Shown here in pieces: positions 34,901 to 44,149 of a stretch of 64,000 bases of DNA (within the stretch, counting starts at the first letter, position 1; each line of letters starts with the position of its first letter). The notes under the pieces were generated by a model. It searched no databases. It was not told the DNA's origin and saw only the letters and a list, made by a program, of their open reading frames with translations. The DNA comes from JARYLZ01 sp964388275 (lineage in GTDB: Bacteria; Bacteroidota; Ignavibacteria; SZUA-365). The stretch spans positions 1 through 64,000 of the forward strand of contig CAYLZD010000021.1 in the NCBI GenBank assembly GCA_964388275.1, written 5' to 3'. Made by a program: the position numbers and the translations under genes.

Positions 34901-37309
34901 ATGAAGCATTTGGCACGATTCGCATTTCTCGGAATGATTCTCTTCGCGGCGTCGGCCGACGCCCAGGTGCGCTTCGAGTATTACAACGTCGAGGACAGTT
35001 ATTTCGTCCTCAACATACCCACGAATTCGATAATGCTGACGCGTTTCGACGCCGTCGCGCCGGTGCGCATAAACGAGATCTCGGCGTGGTTCATCACCGG
35101 CTCGCCCGGCGGCAGCGCCGACCTGATCATGTTCGGCTCGGAAGGCGGCTACCATTTTCCGTATCAACTCAAGCCGCTTTTCCAGCCGATCAGGGTGGAT
35201 ATCCCGCCGTCGAAGGATTCGCTCTTCCGTTTTCAGCTCCAGACGCCGATCGACGTCGGAGGACCGACGCAGTTCTTCATCGGCATTGTCAAGCGCAGCG
35301 ACAGTTTGAACGTGCGAATGGACCGTCTCACCCAGTACGTCCCCTGCGCGAACGACGAGCGCGATTCTTCCTTCACGAACATGTTCGCGGTCTATAATCC
35401 GGCGGATCAGAGCTACAGCTTCGGCGCGTGGTTCTCGAACCGCCAGCCGATCAACAACTGGTACATCGGGGCGGCCGGCGAGTATTACAACGAGCAGCCC
35501 GCCACTTTTTTCTCGGATGTCACCTCCGAGGCCGGCTTTTCAATGCAGCAGAGCGCGAACAGGCGACTCGCCTGGGGCGACTACAACAATGACGGATATC
35601 AGGATCTTCTTTCAGGAAACCGCCTGTACAAGAACAACGGCAACGGCTCCTTCGACGACGTCGCCTCGACGGCCGGGTACACGAGAGGCGGGCAGGTTAA
35701 CATGTTCGCCGACGTCGACAACGACGGCGATCTCGACATAGTCTGCCAGCCCGACAACCTGGTGTACCTGAACGACCAGGGCAATTTCACTTCGACGGCC
35801 TCGCCGGGCCTGGCCCAGTCGGTGAACACGCAGGCGATGGCATTCGCGGATTACAACGGCGACGGCCTGCCCGACTTTTTCGTGGCGAACGGCGAATACA
35901 TGTACGCCAGGAATCCCGCCAATCCTTCCGACTCGGCGGTAATCGAGGGGGCGGCATGGACGGCTCGCCTTTACACCAACACCGGCGGCGGGCAGTTCAT
36001 CGACCACACCGCGAATCTCGGCGGCTATCAGAAAGGTCCGTACGGAAGGAATCCCTACAACACCAGCGTGACGGTGGAGGGTTTCCGGCCGGCGACCTGC
36101 GCGCAGTGGGTGGACTACGACAATGACGGCGATGCGGACCTGTATGTCGGCGTCGACCGTCTGCAGCCCAATTTCCTGTTCGCCAACCAGGGAACACCCA
36201 ATTTCCGCAGCGTCGCACAGGCCCATGGAGCGCAGGGGGGCAGCAAACCGGCCTACCCTGGACTTTATGGAAACACCCGCGGCTGCGATTTCGGCGATTT
36301 CAACAACGACGGCACTCTGGATCTGCTGGCGGGCGAGATGGCCCACCCGTTCAGACTGGCTTACAGCGACCTGACCGGCATCTGGAAAAACGACCCCGGC
36401 CTGTCGAACAATTTCATCAACATGCAGGCGACTGCAAAGCTCAACTACGTCGTTTATCAGGCGGATGTAGCCTGGGCCGATATCAATCACGACGGCCTGC
36501 TCGACTTCTATGTAAGCACTGGCGAGAACTGCTATGGAAGCGCGCTTTACATGCAGAATCCGGACGGGAGTTTCACGGATGCGACCTGGGGATCCGGCAC
36601 GGGAATGGCGGACGGCTTCGGCGTCGCCTGGGCCGATTATGACAACGACGGCGATCTCGACCTGGCGGTGGGATCCGTAAACGGCCTGCGGCTCTTCCGC
36701 AACGACCTGGCGCAGAAGGGGAACTGGGTGCAGCTTCGCCTGCGCAGCGTCAAGGGCAACTCGCAAGCGATCGGATCGCGCGTGCGGGTGTTCGCCGGTG
36801 GCAAGATCTACACGAGGCAGGTTACGGCCGGCAAGGGCGCCGGTTCTCAGCAGCCGTACGCTCTGCATTTCGGACTCGGCACGGCGGGGGCGATCGATTC
36901 CGTGGTCATCCGCTGGCCGAACAAGCGCTATCAAACGGTGAAAGGACTCGAGATCAACCGCATACATCAACTTGTGGAATCGGATCCCGCCTCCGTGCGG
37001 CCTCCGGGCGCCACCGTCGAACAACCCGCTCTGCAGCAGAACTACCCGAATCCATTCTCGAAATCGAAAAACGCCTCGACCAATATCGCCTACAATCTTC
37101 CGTCCGCGGCCGATATCCGGTTGGAGATCTTCGACATGAAGGGCGCCCTTGTTGCGACTCTGGTCAACGACCGCCAGGCGCCCGGAATGTACTTCGTGCA
37201 ATGGGACGGGACAGGCGCGGGAAGCGAGGCGGCGCCCAGCGGAACATATCAATACGTGCTCAGTGCCGACGGCGCGGTGCTGACAAAGCAGCTCATCATA
37301 CTGAAGTGA
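34901..37309 (+). CDS. secreted FG-GAP/VCBS and ASPIC/UnbV protein (CRTAC1-like) with T9SS sorting domain
   Basis: An 802-residue protein. The start at 34901 has GAGG nine bases upstream and a signal peptide (MKHLARFAFLGMILFAASAD). After an N-terminal domain of about 200 residues come FG-GAP/VCBS repeats with calcium-type loops such as DYNNDGYQD, DVDNDGDLD, DYNGDGLPD and DYDNDGDAD (about 220-600). An ASPIC/UnbV domain follows (about 605-690; QAIGSRVRVFAGGK, HFGLGTAGAIDSVVIRWPN). The T9SS domain begins LQQNYPNPFSKSKN. This is a CRTAC1-like surface propeller protein whose ligand is unknown. Confidence 0.95.
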   Translation: MKHLARFAFLGMILFAASADAQVRFEYYNVEDSYFVLNIPTNSIMLTRFDAVAPVRINEISAWFITGSPGGSADLIMFGSEGGYHFPYQLKPLFQPIRVDIPPSKDSLFRFQLQTPIDVGGPTQFFIGIVKRSDSLNVRMDRLTQYVPCANDERDSSFTNMFAVYNPADQSYSFGAWFSNRQPINNWYIGAAGEYYNEQPATFFSDVTSEAGFSMQQSANRRLAWGDYNNDGYQDLLSGNRLYKNNGNGSFDDVASTAGYTRGGQVNMFADVDNDGDLDIVCQPDNLVYLNDQGNFTSTASPGLAQSVNTQAMAFADYNGDGLPDFFVANGEYMYARNPANPSDSAVIEGAAWTARLYTNTGGGQFIDHTANLGGYQKGPYGRNPYNTSVTVEGFRPATCAQWVDYDNDGDADLYVGVDRLQPNFLFANQGTPNFRSVAQAHGAQGGSKPAYPGLYGNTRGCDFGDFNNDGTLDLLAGEMAHPFRLAYSDLTGIWKNDPGLSNNFINMQATAKLNYVVYQADVAWADINHDGLLDFYVSTGENCYGSALYMQNPDGSFTDATWGSGTGMADGFGVAWADYDNDGDLDLAVGSVNGLRLFRNDLAQKGNWVQLRLRSVKGNSQAIGSRVRVFAGGKIYTRQVTAGKGAGSQQPYALHFGLGTAGAIDSVVIRWPNKRYQTVKGLEINRIHQLVESDPASVRPPGATVEQPALQQNYPNPFSKSKNASTNIAYNLPSAADIRLEIFDMKGALVATLVNDRQAPGMYFVQWDGTGAGSEAAPSGTYQYVLSADGAVLTKQLIILK

Positions 37310-37388
37310 CGATGCTCCACGCGGCTGGATCGGCGGGCGCGGCGATGATGTTCGCACTTTTCGGGCGACTGCGCGGAGTTTAGGCGCG

Positions 37389-39233
37389 ATGGCCCGCTAC
37401 GGACTGATAGCAGCCATCGTTCTGGCGCTTGCCGGACCTTCAGCACAGTCTCAGCACAACCGCGAAGGACTCTTCCGGGCGACCGTCGACGGTTGCGTGA
37501 GCGTTCCGGGGGATGAGTTCACAAGGCTGCAGGCGGGTTATACCTATAATCCTTTCGGGATGGCCGGGGTTGATTATTTCCTGCCTGCCTCCTTCGGAGC
37601 ACACGGCGTCGTTTTCGCCGGGCTGTTGAATAACACGGCAAACGATCTCATACTGAAGAAATTTTACCGTCTGCAGTATAACGCCGTAAATTATTCAACA
37701 GTGATGTTCGGATTGCTAGCCGGAGCTTCCTTCTCGCTCCCGCCCGTGCTGGATTTCCGCGCCATGCTGTATGCACGCGCTGGATTGATGTTCTATTCGG
37801 CGGAAACATCGTTCGACGAACTCGTGGAGAAATCCAGCGGAACGACTTTTCTCTACGGACCCGGAGTCACCGTCGAATACCCAGTTACGCGTACCATGTC
37901 GCTGCGTCTATCATACAACGGCTTTTTCACGATGACCGATGTGCTGGACGGACTCAGCTTCGAGGGCAGCAACAGGGACGGATTTTCCATCTTCGGTGTC
38001 GGCCTCGGCTGGATCATCAATCCGGCCGATATAATCGAGGACGAAAGTCATTCGCCCGCCTCGCCGGTGTTCCCTGTCCGGCAACCTGCGGATTACATAC
38101 CGGCCCCTCAGAATCCCCCCGATCAACATACCCGCACGCCCAGGGAAACACCACCTCCGGAGCGGCGCAGCGAAGGAGATGCCGCGCCCGAGATCCAGGA
38201 GGAAGCTGCTGTGGAGGAAGGAAAGCCGGCGCCGCTGACCGCGCTGCTGTCGGTGATGGATGTGGAGAATTTCGACGCCTTCAGGAACGAACCCGAGGCG
38301 GTGCGGCTGAACTTGGAAAACCGCACCGGCTCGGCCTTCCCGGCCACAGTGCGTTTTGAAGCGCGACAGGACGGCCGTCTCGTGGCCGGCAGCACGAGAA
38401 CAGTGACGATCTCTGATCGCGAAAACGATCTGCTTGCTCCCGGCTTCCTGGATCTTTCCGCCTTCGAAGGCGGAAAGGGAAGCGGAAACCGGCTTCCAAC
38501 CGGACTGTACGATATTTTCGTTTCGGTTCAGCCGGAGTCCGGCGAGGCTGCGACCACCGCCAGAACCGTCCTGACGCACATCGATTACGAGTCGATTTTC
38601 GGGGGCGACCAGGAGCGGGTCCGCTACCTGACGCAAACCGGGCAGGCGGGCGTGTCTCTTCCGGCCGGCGGCGAGGTCCTGTTCAATACTTTCGGCAGAT
38701 CATTCCCGCGCGCATCCACTTCGGCCGCGCCGGTCAATGAGCCCGTCGGGCGCGAGGCGGCGGCGATAGCTCCCCTCTCCATGACGGAAGCGCAGCGCGA
38801 GTTGTACATATCCTCTATGCTGCGAGAATCCCTGAACAAGTCCATGCTGATCATCAACAGCGCCCAAAAGCAACCGACTTCTCCGGAGCGGGTCTCCAGC
38901 GTGGTCGCGGAAGTATACTTTCCGCGGGACGGCGCGGAGATCAGCGACGAAAGCCGCATCGTTCTCAACCAGGTGGCCCAATTGCTGCATCAGCATCCCG
39001 AGCTGAACGCGCAAATCCGCGGTTACGCCGACGAAGCCGCAGACGACGCTTACAATATGCTGCTCTCACAGCGGCGGGCAGACCGCGTTTATGAACACCT
39101 GAACCGCAACCAGATACCGGACACCCGGGTCAGATCGTTCGGCATGGGGCGCAGCACGACTCCCGCGCAGAATGATCAGGATGCTCGGCGCGCGAGGAGA
39201 GTGCAGATAGTCATCGGCGGAGGAATGCGCTGA
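37389..39233 (+). CDS. OmpA-family outer-membrane protein with N-terminal beta-rich domain
   Basis: A 614-residue protein with a signal peptide (MARYGLIAAIVLALAGPSAQ) and a region of about 190 residues that looks like an 8-strand beta-barrel or outer-membrane beta domain (QAGYTYNPFG, RLQYNAVNY, LRLSYNGFFTMTD). A Pro/Glu-rich linker (about 215-280) and an Ig-like middle region follow. The C-terminal OmpA domain is clear (about 505-610): VYFPRDGAEISDESRIVLNQ, RGYADEAADDAYN, LSQRRADRVYEHL. It should tether the outer membrane to peptidoglycan. It follows the ASPIC gene by 79 bases on the same strand. Confidence 0.92.
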   Translation: MARYGLIAAIVLALAGPSAQSQHNREGLFRATVDGCVSVPGDEFTRLQAGYTYNPFGMAGVDYFLPASFGAHGVVFAGLLNNTANDLILKKFYRLQYNAVNYSTVMFGLLAGASFSLPPVLDFRAMLYARAGLMFYSAETSFDELVEKSSGTTFLYGPGVTVEYPVTRTMSLRLSYNGFFTMTDVLDGLSFEGSNRDGFSIFGVGLGWIINPADIIEDESHSPASPVFPVRQPADYIPAPQNPPDQHTRTPRETPPPERRSEGDAAPEIQEEAAVEEGKPAPLTALLSVMDVENFDAFRNEPEAVRLNLENRTGSAFPATVRFEARQDGRLVAGSTRTVTISDRENDLLAPGFLDLSAFEGGKGSGNRLPTGLYDIFVSVQPESGEAATTARTVLTHIDYESIFGGDQERVRYLTQTGQAGVSLPAGGEVLFNTFGRSFPRASTSAAPVNEPVGREAAAIAPLSMTEAQRELYISSMLRESLNKSMLIINSAQKQPTSPERVSSVVAEVYFPRDGAEISDESRIVLNQVAQLLHQHPELNAQIRGYADEAADDAYNMLLSQRRADRVYEHLNRNQIPDTRVRSFGMGRSTTPAQNDQDARRARRVQIVIGGGMR

Positions 39234-39236
39234 TCC

Positions 39237-40016
39237 TCAGGCGCGGGCGGCCGAGGCGGCAAGCACGAATTCAGCGGCCCGCCTTTCGTCCACCGGGGCG
39301 GAAGTTCGGCCTTCAGTCTTGATGGCGGTGCCGGCTATGACTCCGTCGGCTATGGACAGGATTTTGCCGACAGTGGCGGTTGTCACGCCGCTGCCTGCGT
39401 ACAGGAACACGGAGACAGCGGATCGAACCCGGCGCAGATCGTCCGTTTCGACCGGTGATCCGGTGGCTGTTCCGGTCACTATCACCGCATCCGCAAGGCC
39501 TCGGAGCACGGTGTCGGCCGCAGCCTGTTCGAGTGTCACGCCGCCTGGCGGCGTCGCATGTTTGACGAGCACGTCGGCGAAAATCCGGACTTCGGCTCGC
39601 AGTTCGGCCCGAAGGCGCAGTGTCTCGCCCGCGCGGCCTTCAATCAGGCCCTGATCGGTGAACATCGCGCCCGTATGCACATTGACGCGAATGAACTCCG
39701 CGCCGGCCGCGGCCGCCGCCGACATGGCTGCCCGGGCGTCGTTGCGCAACACCTGAACGCCCGCCGGCAGAGGGCAGGCGCGCCGCAGTTCCGTCAGCAC
39801 GCGGGTCATGGCGGCGGCGACGGGCGCGCCCGCATCGTCCTTCAGGAAAGGCAGGTCGCCGTAGTTCTCCGCGAGCAGGGCGTCGAACCCTGCCTTGTGC
39901 AGGGCGGAGGCGTCGAACAGGGCACGATCGATAATCTCATCGAAAGAACCCCGGTAGCCGGGAGAAGCCGGCAGCGGGAGCAGGTGCACCATGCCGATCA
40001 GACGAGGCGGTGACAT
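39237..40016 (-). CDS. BtpA/SgcQ family protein
   Basis: A 259-residue TIM-barrel-like protein: PPRLIGMVHLLPLPASPGY at the N-terminus, ALLAENYGDLPF, EFIRVNVHTGAMFTDQGLIE, ADVLVKHATPPG, DAVIVTGTATGSPV and LYAGSGVTTATVG. These are the BtpA/SgcQ signatures. BtpA was linked to photosystem I stability in cyanobacteria; in other bacteria the family is of unknown function and may be an aldolase- or nucleosidase-like enzyme. ATG at 40016 is used; 40052 would add 12 residues. It follows dihydrolipoyl dehydrogenase on the same strand by 62 bases. Confidence 0.9.
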   Translation of the reverse strand: MSPPRLIGMVHLLPLPASPGYRGSFDEIIDRALFDASALHKAGFDALLAENYGDLPFLKDDAGAPVAAAMTRVLTELRRACPLPAGVQVLRNDARAAMSAAAAAGAEFIRVNVHTGAMFTDQGLIEGRAGETLRLRAELRAEVRIFADVLVKHATPPGGVTLEQAAADTVLRGLADAVIVTGTATGSPVETDDLRRVRSAVSVFLYAGSGVTTATVGKILSIADGVIAGTAIKTEGRTSAPVDERRAAEFVLAASAARA

Positions 40017-40078
40017 GATTTCGGTCCCGGGATCGCGGCGCCGGCCGGGCATTAAACCCGGGCGGCGATCATTTGAGT

Positions 40079-41476
40079 TCAGATGTTCACCGACTCGTCG
40101 AACGCAACGGCGGCGGCTTCCATCAACGCTTCGGAGAGTGTCGGATGCGCGTGCACCGTTTTGATCAGTTCGTGTTCGGTGGTTTCCAGCGTGCGGGCCA
40201 CGGCGGCCTCGGCGATCAATTCAGTCGCCTCCGAACCGATTATGTGCGCGCCGAGCAGTTCGCCTCTTTTCGCATCGAAGATAAGCTTTACGAAACCCTC
40301 TGTATGGCCCGCGGCGACGGCCTTGCCGGAAGCGGTGAAGGGAAACTTGCCAATTTTGAGTTCAAGTCCCTGCTCGCGGGCCTTTTTCTCGGTCAGTCCG
40401 ACGCTCGCCACCTGCGGCTGGCAGTACGTGCAGCCGGGTATGTTGCCGTAGTCGATGGATTTCGGCTTCCTGCCGGCTATCGCCTCCACGCAGGTGACGG
40501 CCTCCGCCGAGGCCACGTGCGCCAGCCAGGGCGGACCCACAATATCGCCGATGGCGTAAATTCCGGGCACGTTGGTCCTGTACATGCCGTCGACGGCTAT
40601 GTATCCGTTCCGCAGCTCCACGCCCGCCGTCTCGAGGCCGATGTTTTCCACGTTTCCCTGCACGCCGATGGCCATGAGCGCGACTGATCCCTCGAGCGTC
40701 TCGGAGCCCGCGTCGCTCGTCACATGCACGCGCACGCCTTCATCCGTCGCATCGACTCCCGTGACGCGCGCGCCGGTCTTGATGGCGATTTTCCGCTTGC
40801 GGAAACTCCGCGCAAGCTCCTTTGAGACGTCCTCGTCCTCTATGGGCAGAATATTGGGCAGCATCTCCACGATGGTCACGCTGCTTCCGAGCACGCTGTA
40901 GAAGTATGCGAACTCCACTCCGATGGCGCCCGCTCCGAGCACTATCAGACTCTTCGGCAGCTCGGGCAGGGACATCGCTTCGAAATACGAGATGATTTTC
41001 CGACCGTCGAAGGAAATGCCGGGAATCTGTCTCGGCCTTGCGCCTGTGGCGATAATGATGTGCGAGGCGGAGATCTCCCGCTGCTCCGCGCCATCGCTGT
41101 CGAACACGCCGAGTCTGCCCGGGCCGAGCAGACGGCCGAAGCCCTGGATATGCTCGACCTTGTATTTCTTGAACAGGAAAGCCACGCCTTTCGACATCCG
41201 GTCCGCGATTCCGCGGCTTCGTTCGATGATTTTCCGGAAATCGAAAGATGCTTCACCGACAGTCACCCCGTAATCGGACGCATGGCGGACGGTCTCCCAG
41301 ACCTCGGCGTTTTTGAGCAGCGATTTGGTCGGAATGCATCCCCAGTTGAGGCATATGCCGCCCAGATGCTTTGCTTCCACGCAGGCGGTCTTGAAACCGA
41401 GCTGCGCCGCGCGCACCGCCGCGACATATCCGCCGGGTCCGGCGCCTACCACAACGACGTCATATGTGTTTGTCAT
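40079..41476 (-). CDS. lpdA: dihydrolipoyl dehydrogenase
   Basis: The E3 flavoprotein of 2-oxoacid dehydrogenase complexes and the glycine cleavage system. It has 465 residues, the usual length. FAD motif GAGPGGYVAA (11-20), redox-active disulfide Cys42/Cys47 in GGICLNWGCIPTK, NAD motif VLGAGAIGVEFA, and GDIVGPPWLAHVASAEA. The C-terminal dimer helix with the catalytic His-Glu pair HAHPTLSEAL is intact. AGGAGC precedes the ATG. No E1 or E2 gene is adjacent, so it probably serves complexes encoded elsewhere. Confidence 0.97.
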   Translation of the reverse strand: MTNTYDVVVVGAGPGGYVAAVRAAQLGFKTACVEAKHLGGICLNWGCIPTKSLLKNAEVWETVRHASDYGVTVGEASFDFRKIIERSRGIADRMSKGVAFLFKKYKVEHIQGFGRLLGPGRLGVFDSDGAEQREISASHIIIATGARPRQIPGISFDGRKIISYFEAMSLPELPKSLIVLGAGAIGVEFAYFYSVLGSSVTIVEMLPNILPIEDEDVSKELARSFRKRKIAIKTGARVTGVDATDEGVRVHVTSDAGSETLEGSVALMAIGVQGNVENIGLETAGVELRNGYIAVDGMYRTNVPGIYAIGDIVGPPWLAHVASAEAVTCVEAIAGRKPKSIDYGNIPGCTYCQPQVASVGLTEKKAREQGLELKIGKFPFTASGKAVAAGHTEGFVKLIFDAKRGELLGAHIIGSEATELIAEAAVARTLETTEHELIKTVHAHPTLSEALMEAAAVAFDESVNI

Positions 41477-41648
41477 TTATGCTCCTTTTGCTTTCTGAAG
41501 TGACGGCACAGGCAAAAAATACGCGAAACAGGCCCGATGATGCAAAAATGTGTTCTGGTATTTCTGCGGTGTATTGGCTATCCTTACACGATATGAGGAT
41601 TTTTCACAGAAAAGTAACTTGTTGCTCACATTCCTTGTCAATGATTTG

Positions 41649-42710
41649 ATGAAACCGCTTGCCGTCGGTCTGGCTGTTCTGGTCGGGATTGTTCTGTTGC
41701 TCATTTTGCCTGTTCGCGTCCCGCGAAGCGTAAGCGCGGTGGGAGTGCTGGCGCCTTCCCGCGAATGGCAGGTGGTGCGGCTGACAGGCGGCCGCCTGGA
41801 GGTAACGCTATACGAACACGCGGCCGGCACAACCCGGTCAATCCTCATCCATCAGTTCGAGCGGGAGGATGCCGTGAGCGTGGAGCTGCTGCACGACAGG
41901 TTCCCCGGCGGCTTCGTTTCAAAAGGCGACACGCTTGCCTTTGTACATTCCGCGGACCTGGCTCTGCAACTGGCTGAATTGGACGGCTCGCTCGGCGAGG
42001 CCCGCGCCTCGCTCGATGTTTTCAGGACGGGCGAAAAGTCGTCGATAGTTCAACAGGCGCGGGAGGACAGGGCCCGGGCGCGCGCCGACTACGAGGGATT
42101 GAACAAAACCCGCGAGCGCGCCAGGCGGATGTTCGGGAGCGGAGCATTGTCTCAGCAGGAACTGGACGAAGCCGAACGCGCCGCCGATGCCGCGGCGGCG
42201 GCCGTCGCATCGGCCGATGCCCGAGTCAAAGCGCTGTCGACCGGCGCCAAGGACGAGCAGGTCCGTTACAGCCGGTCGCTGATAGAATCCCTCGCCCGGC
42301 AGCGTTCCGCGCTGGATCGCAAGCTGTCTTTTTTCTGCCTTCAGGCGCCTTTCACCGGAAAAATCTACAGGACGGTTTTTTCGGACACCTTGATCCGGCT
42401 GGGGGATCCATCGAGCTTCGTCGTCGTGATGAACGTTCCGTGGACCGAGCATGCCGTTATACACGAGGGCGCTCCGGTTTCCGTCGCCGCCTCCGGATTG
42501 AACGCCGTGCTGCCGGGACGGGTTGTGGTTAAAAGCGACGTGGTGCAGACACGGAACGGCAGGCAGGTAACGGCGGTGGTTGCGCAGGTCAGCGAAAACA
42601 CCGGAGAACTGACGCCGGGTCTGCCGGTCTCCTGCACAATGGATTGCGGCGATATGCCGCTCCGAGAGTGGCTGCTCGACCGCCTCGGTCACATGCTCAG
42701 GCCCAGGTGA
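41649..42710 (+). CDS. HlyD-like membrane-fusion/periplasmic adaptor protein
   Basis: A 353-residue protein. The N-terminal transmembrane anchor is MKPLAVGLAVLVGIVLLLIL. A lipoyl/barrel-sandwich half follows, then an alpha-helical hairpin (about 130-215; DRARARADYEGLNKTRERAR, SQQELDEAERAADAAAA), the second sandwich half (FFCLQAPFTGKIYRT) and a beta-barrel region. This is the HlyD/RND adaptor plan, but no ABC or RND transporter is adjacent. Start 41649 is chosen at the anchor; a start at 41550 would add 33 residues. Its stop overlaps the VTC start (TGATG). It therefore belongs to the VTC-DUF4956-CotH cluster. Confidence 0.85.
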   Translation: MKPLAVGLAVLVGIVLLLILPVRVPRSVSAVGVLAPSREWQVVRLTGGRLEVTLYEHAAGTTRSILIHQFEREDAVSVELLHDRFPGGFVSKGDTLAFVHSADLALQLAELDGSLGEARASLDVFRTGEKSSIVQQAREDRARARADYEGLNKTRERARRMFGSGALSQQELDEAERAADAAAAAVASADARVKALSTGAKDEQVRYSRSLIESLARQRSALDRKLSFFCLQAPFTGKIYRTVFSDTLIRLGDPSSFVVVMNVPWTEHAVIHEGAPVSVAASGLNAVLPGRVVVKSDVVQTRNGRQVTAVVAQVSENTGELTPGLPVSCTMDCGDMPLREWLLDRLGHMLRPR

Positions 42711-43447
42711 TGAGGAAAGAGTACAAGTACGTCGTGCGGACAGCGGATCTTCTGTCGCTTCGCGAGCGGCTCCGCCCCTACCTGACTCCCGATCCGCTTG
42801 CCAAAACAAACGGAGGCGGATATTATACGGTTCGAAGCATATACTACGACACCGCCTCCCTGCAATTTTACAGGGAGAAGGTCGAAGGACTCGCGCAGAG
42901 GCGCAAGGTGCGTGTGCGCGTGTACAACGAGAAGCAGAAAAACAGCCTGGCCTTTCTCGAGATCAAGCGCAAGGACAGGGAATTCATTTTCAAAACCAGG
43001 GCGCCGGTGCCGGTCGAGGACCTCGATCTGCTGTTCTCGAGCGGCGACGCGGAGCATCTGGTTGCCCCGCTGCAGGGATTTCCGCATGCCGTCGACCATG
43101 CGCGGAATTTCCTCTTTCACCTGCGCGCTTCGCGGCTGTTGAGCACTTCCCTGGTCACCTACGATCGCGAAGCGTATCAATGCAGATACGATACCGGACT
43201 GCGCATCACTTTCGACATGAATTTGCGCTGCAGTCTCCGGCCGTCCCTGGAGGAGATATGGGACGAGGAATTGCTGGAACCAAGCATGCAGGGTTTCGCG
43301 GTGCTCGAGGTGAAATTCTTTAGGGGACTGCCGTCCTGGCTGAAACATGTGATCGAGGAACGCGGCCTCCGGAGGCAGGCGGTGTCAAAATACTGCATCG
43401 GGCTCGACGTCTGCGGCGTCGAGAACGCCACGCGAAGCGTCGTTTAA
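42710..43447 (+). CDS. VTC-domain protein (polyphosphate polymerase-like tunnel enzyme)
   Basis: A 245-residue protein that is essentially one VTC domain of the triphosphate tunnel metalloenzyme superfamily. The strand motifs of the tunnel are all visible: KEYKYVV at the N-terminus, RSIYYDT, RRKVRVRVYN (the basic tunnel strand), AFLEIKRKD, SLVTYDREAY, LRITFDMNLR, FAVLEVKFF, and YCIGLDV. In yeast the related Vtc4 makes polyphosphate from ATP; bacterial members are mostly uncharacterised. It has no membrane segment. Translation is coupled to the adaptor (overlap TGATG), and DUF4956 follows after 15 bases. Confidence 0.92.
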   Translation: MRKEYKYVVRTADLLSLRERLRPYLTPDPLAKTNGGGYYTVRSIYYDTASLQFYREKVEGLAQRRKVRVRVYNEKQKNSLAFLEIKRKDREFIFKTRAPVPVEDLDLLFSSGDAEHLVAPLQGFPHAVDHARNFLFHLRASRLLSTSLVTYDREAYQCRYDTGLRITFDMNLRCSLRPSLEEIWDEELLEPSMQGFAVLEVKFFRGLPSWLKHVIEERGLRRQAVSKYCIGLDVCGVENATRSVV

Positions 43448-43462
43448 TCAAGGGGATAAGGA

Positions 43463-44137
43463 ATGTTCCAGGACCTGGAGAATATCGCAACCTTTCAGCT
43501 CACCTTCTCCACCGTGCTTGAGAACACGCTGACGGCGCTCGTCTGCGGGCTGCTCGTCGCCGCCTTTTATCGGCTCTGTTTCAAGGGACGCATGTATTCG
43601 CCTTCGTTCGCGCATTCGCTGGTGCTGCTCTCGATGATCACCACGATCGTGATCATGGTCATCGGCAGCAACCTCGCGCGCGCCTTCGGGCTCGTGGGCG
43701 CCATGGCCATCATACGATTCCGGACGGCTGTCAAGGACATGCAGGACATCATGTTCATTTTCTTTTCCCTGGCGGCAGGCATGGCTTCAGGGGCCGGATT
43801 GCCTCTGGTGGCTTTCAGCGGCACTCTGGCGGTGGGCCTGGTGGCTGTGGCTCTGGCGCGCATACCCGCCGCGCGCAGCGGACGCCGCGAGTACCTGCTG
43901 CAATTCGTTTATGATGGCGCGTCCGACAGCGAGGCGCCGTATCTTCCGGTGCTGAAAAAACATTGCAGCGGATCCCGCATGTTGAACGTGAAGTCGATGG
44001 CCGACGGCGCGCGGTTGGAACTTTCCTTCCACGTGCGCCTCCGGGACGAAGGCAAGGGCGTGGCGCTGCTGAAGGACCTGCGCGCTCTGGAATCCGTCAG
44101 CAGATTGAACCTGTTCTTCGATGAAGAATACAATTGA
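43463..44137 (+). CDS. DUF4956 membrane protein
   Basis: A 224-residue protein with four transmembrane segments in the first 135 residues: TALVCGLLVAAFYRLCF, SLVLLSMITTIVIMVIGS, GLVGAMAIIRFRTAVKDMQD and the following IMFIFFSLAAGMA, and LAVGLVAVALA. A soluble C-terminal domain of about 85 residues follows. The AMAIIRFRTAVKD loop is the DUF4956 hallmark and recalls MgtC-like folds. DUF4956 genes commonly sit beside VTC-domain genes, as here. It may provide the membrane part for handling or export of a phosphate polymer. This is inference. Confidence 0.92.
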   Translation: MFQDLENIATFQLTFSTVLENTLTALVCGLLVAAFYRLCFKGRMYSPSFAHSLVLLSMITTIVIMVIGSNLARAFGLVGAMAIIRFRTAVKDMQDIMFIFFSLAAGMASGAGLPLVAFSGTLAVGLVAVALARIPAARSGRREYLLQFVYDGASDSEAPYLPVLKKHCSGSRMLNVKSMADGARLELSFHVRLRDEGKGVALLKDLRALESVSRLNLFFDEEYN

Positions 44138-44149
44138 CGGGAAGTCCGG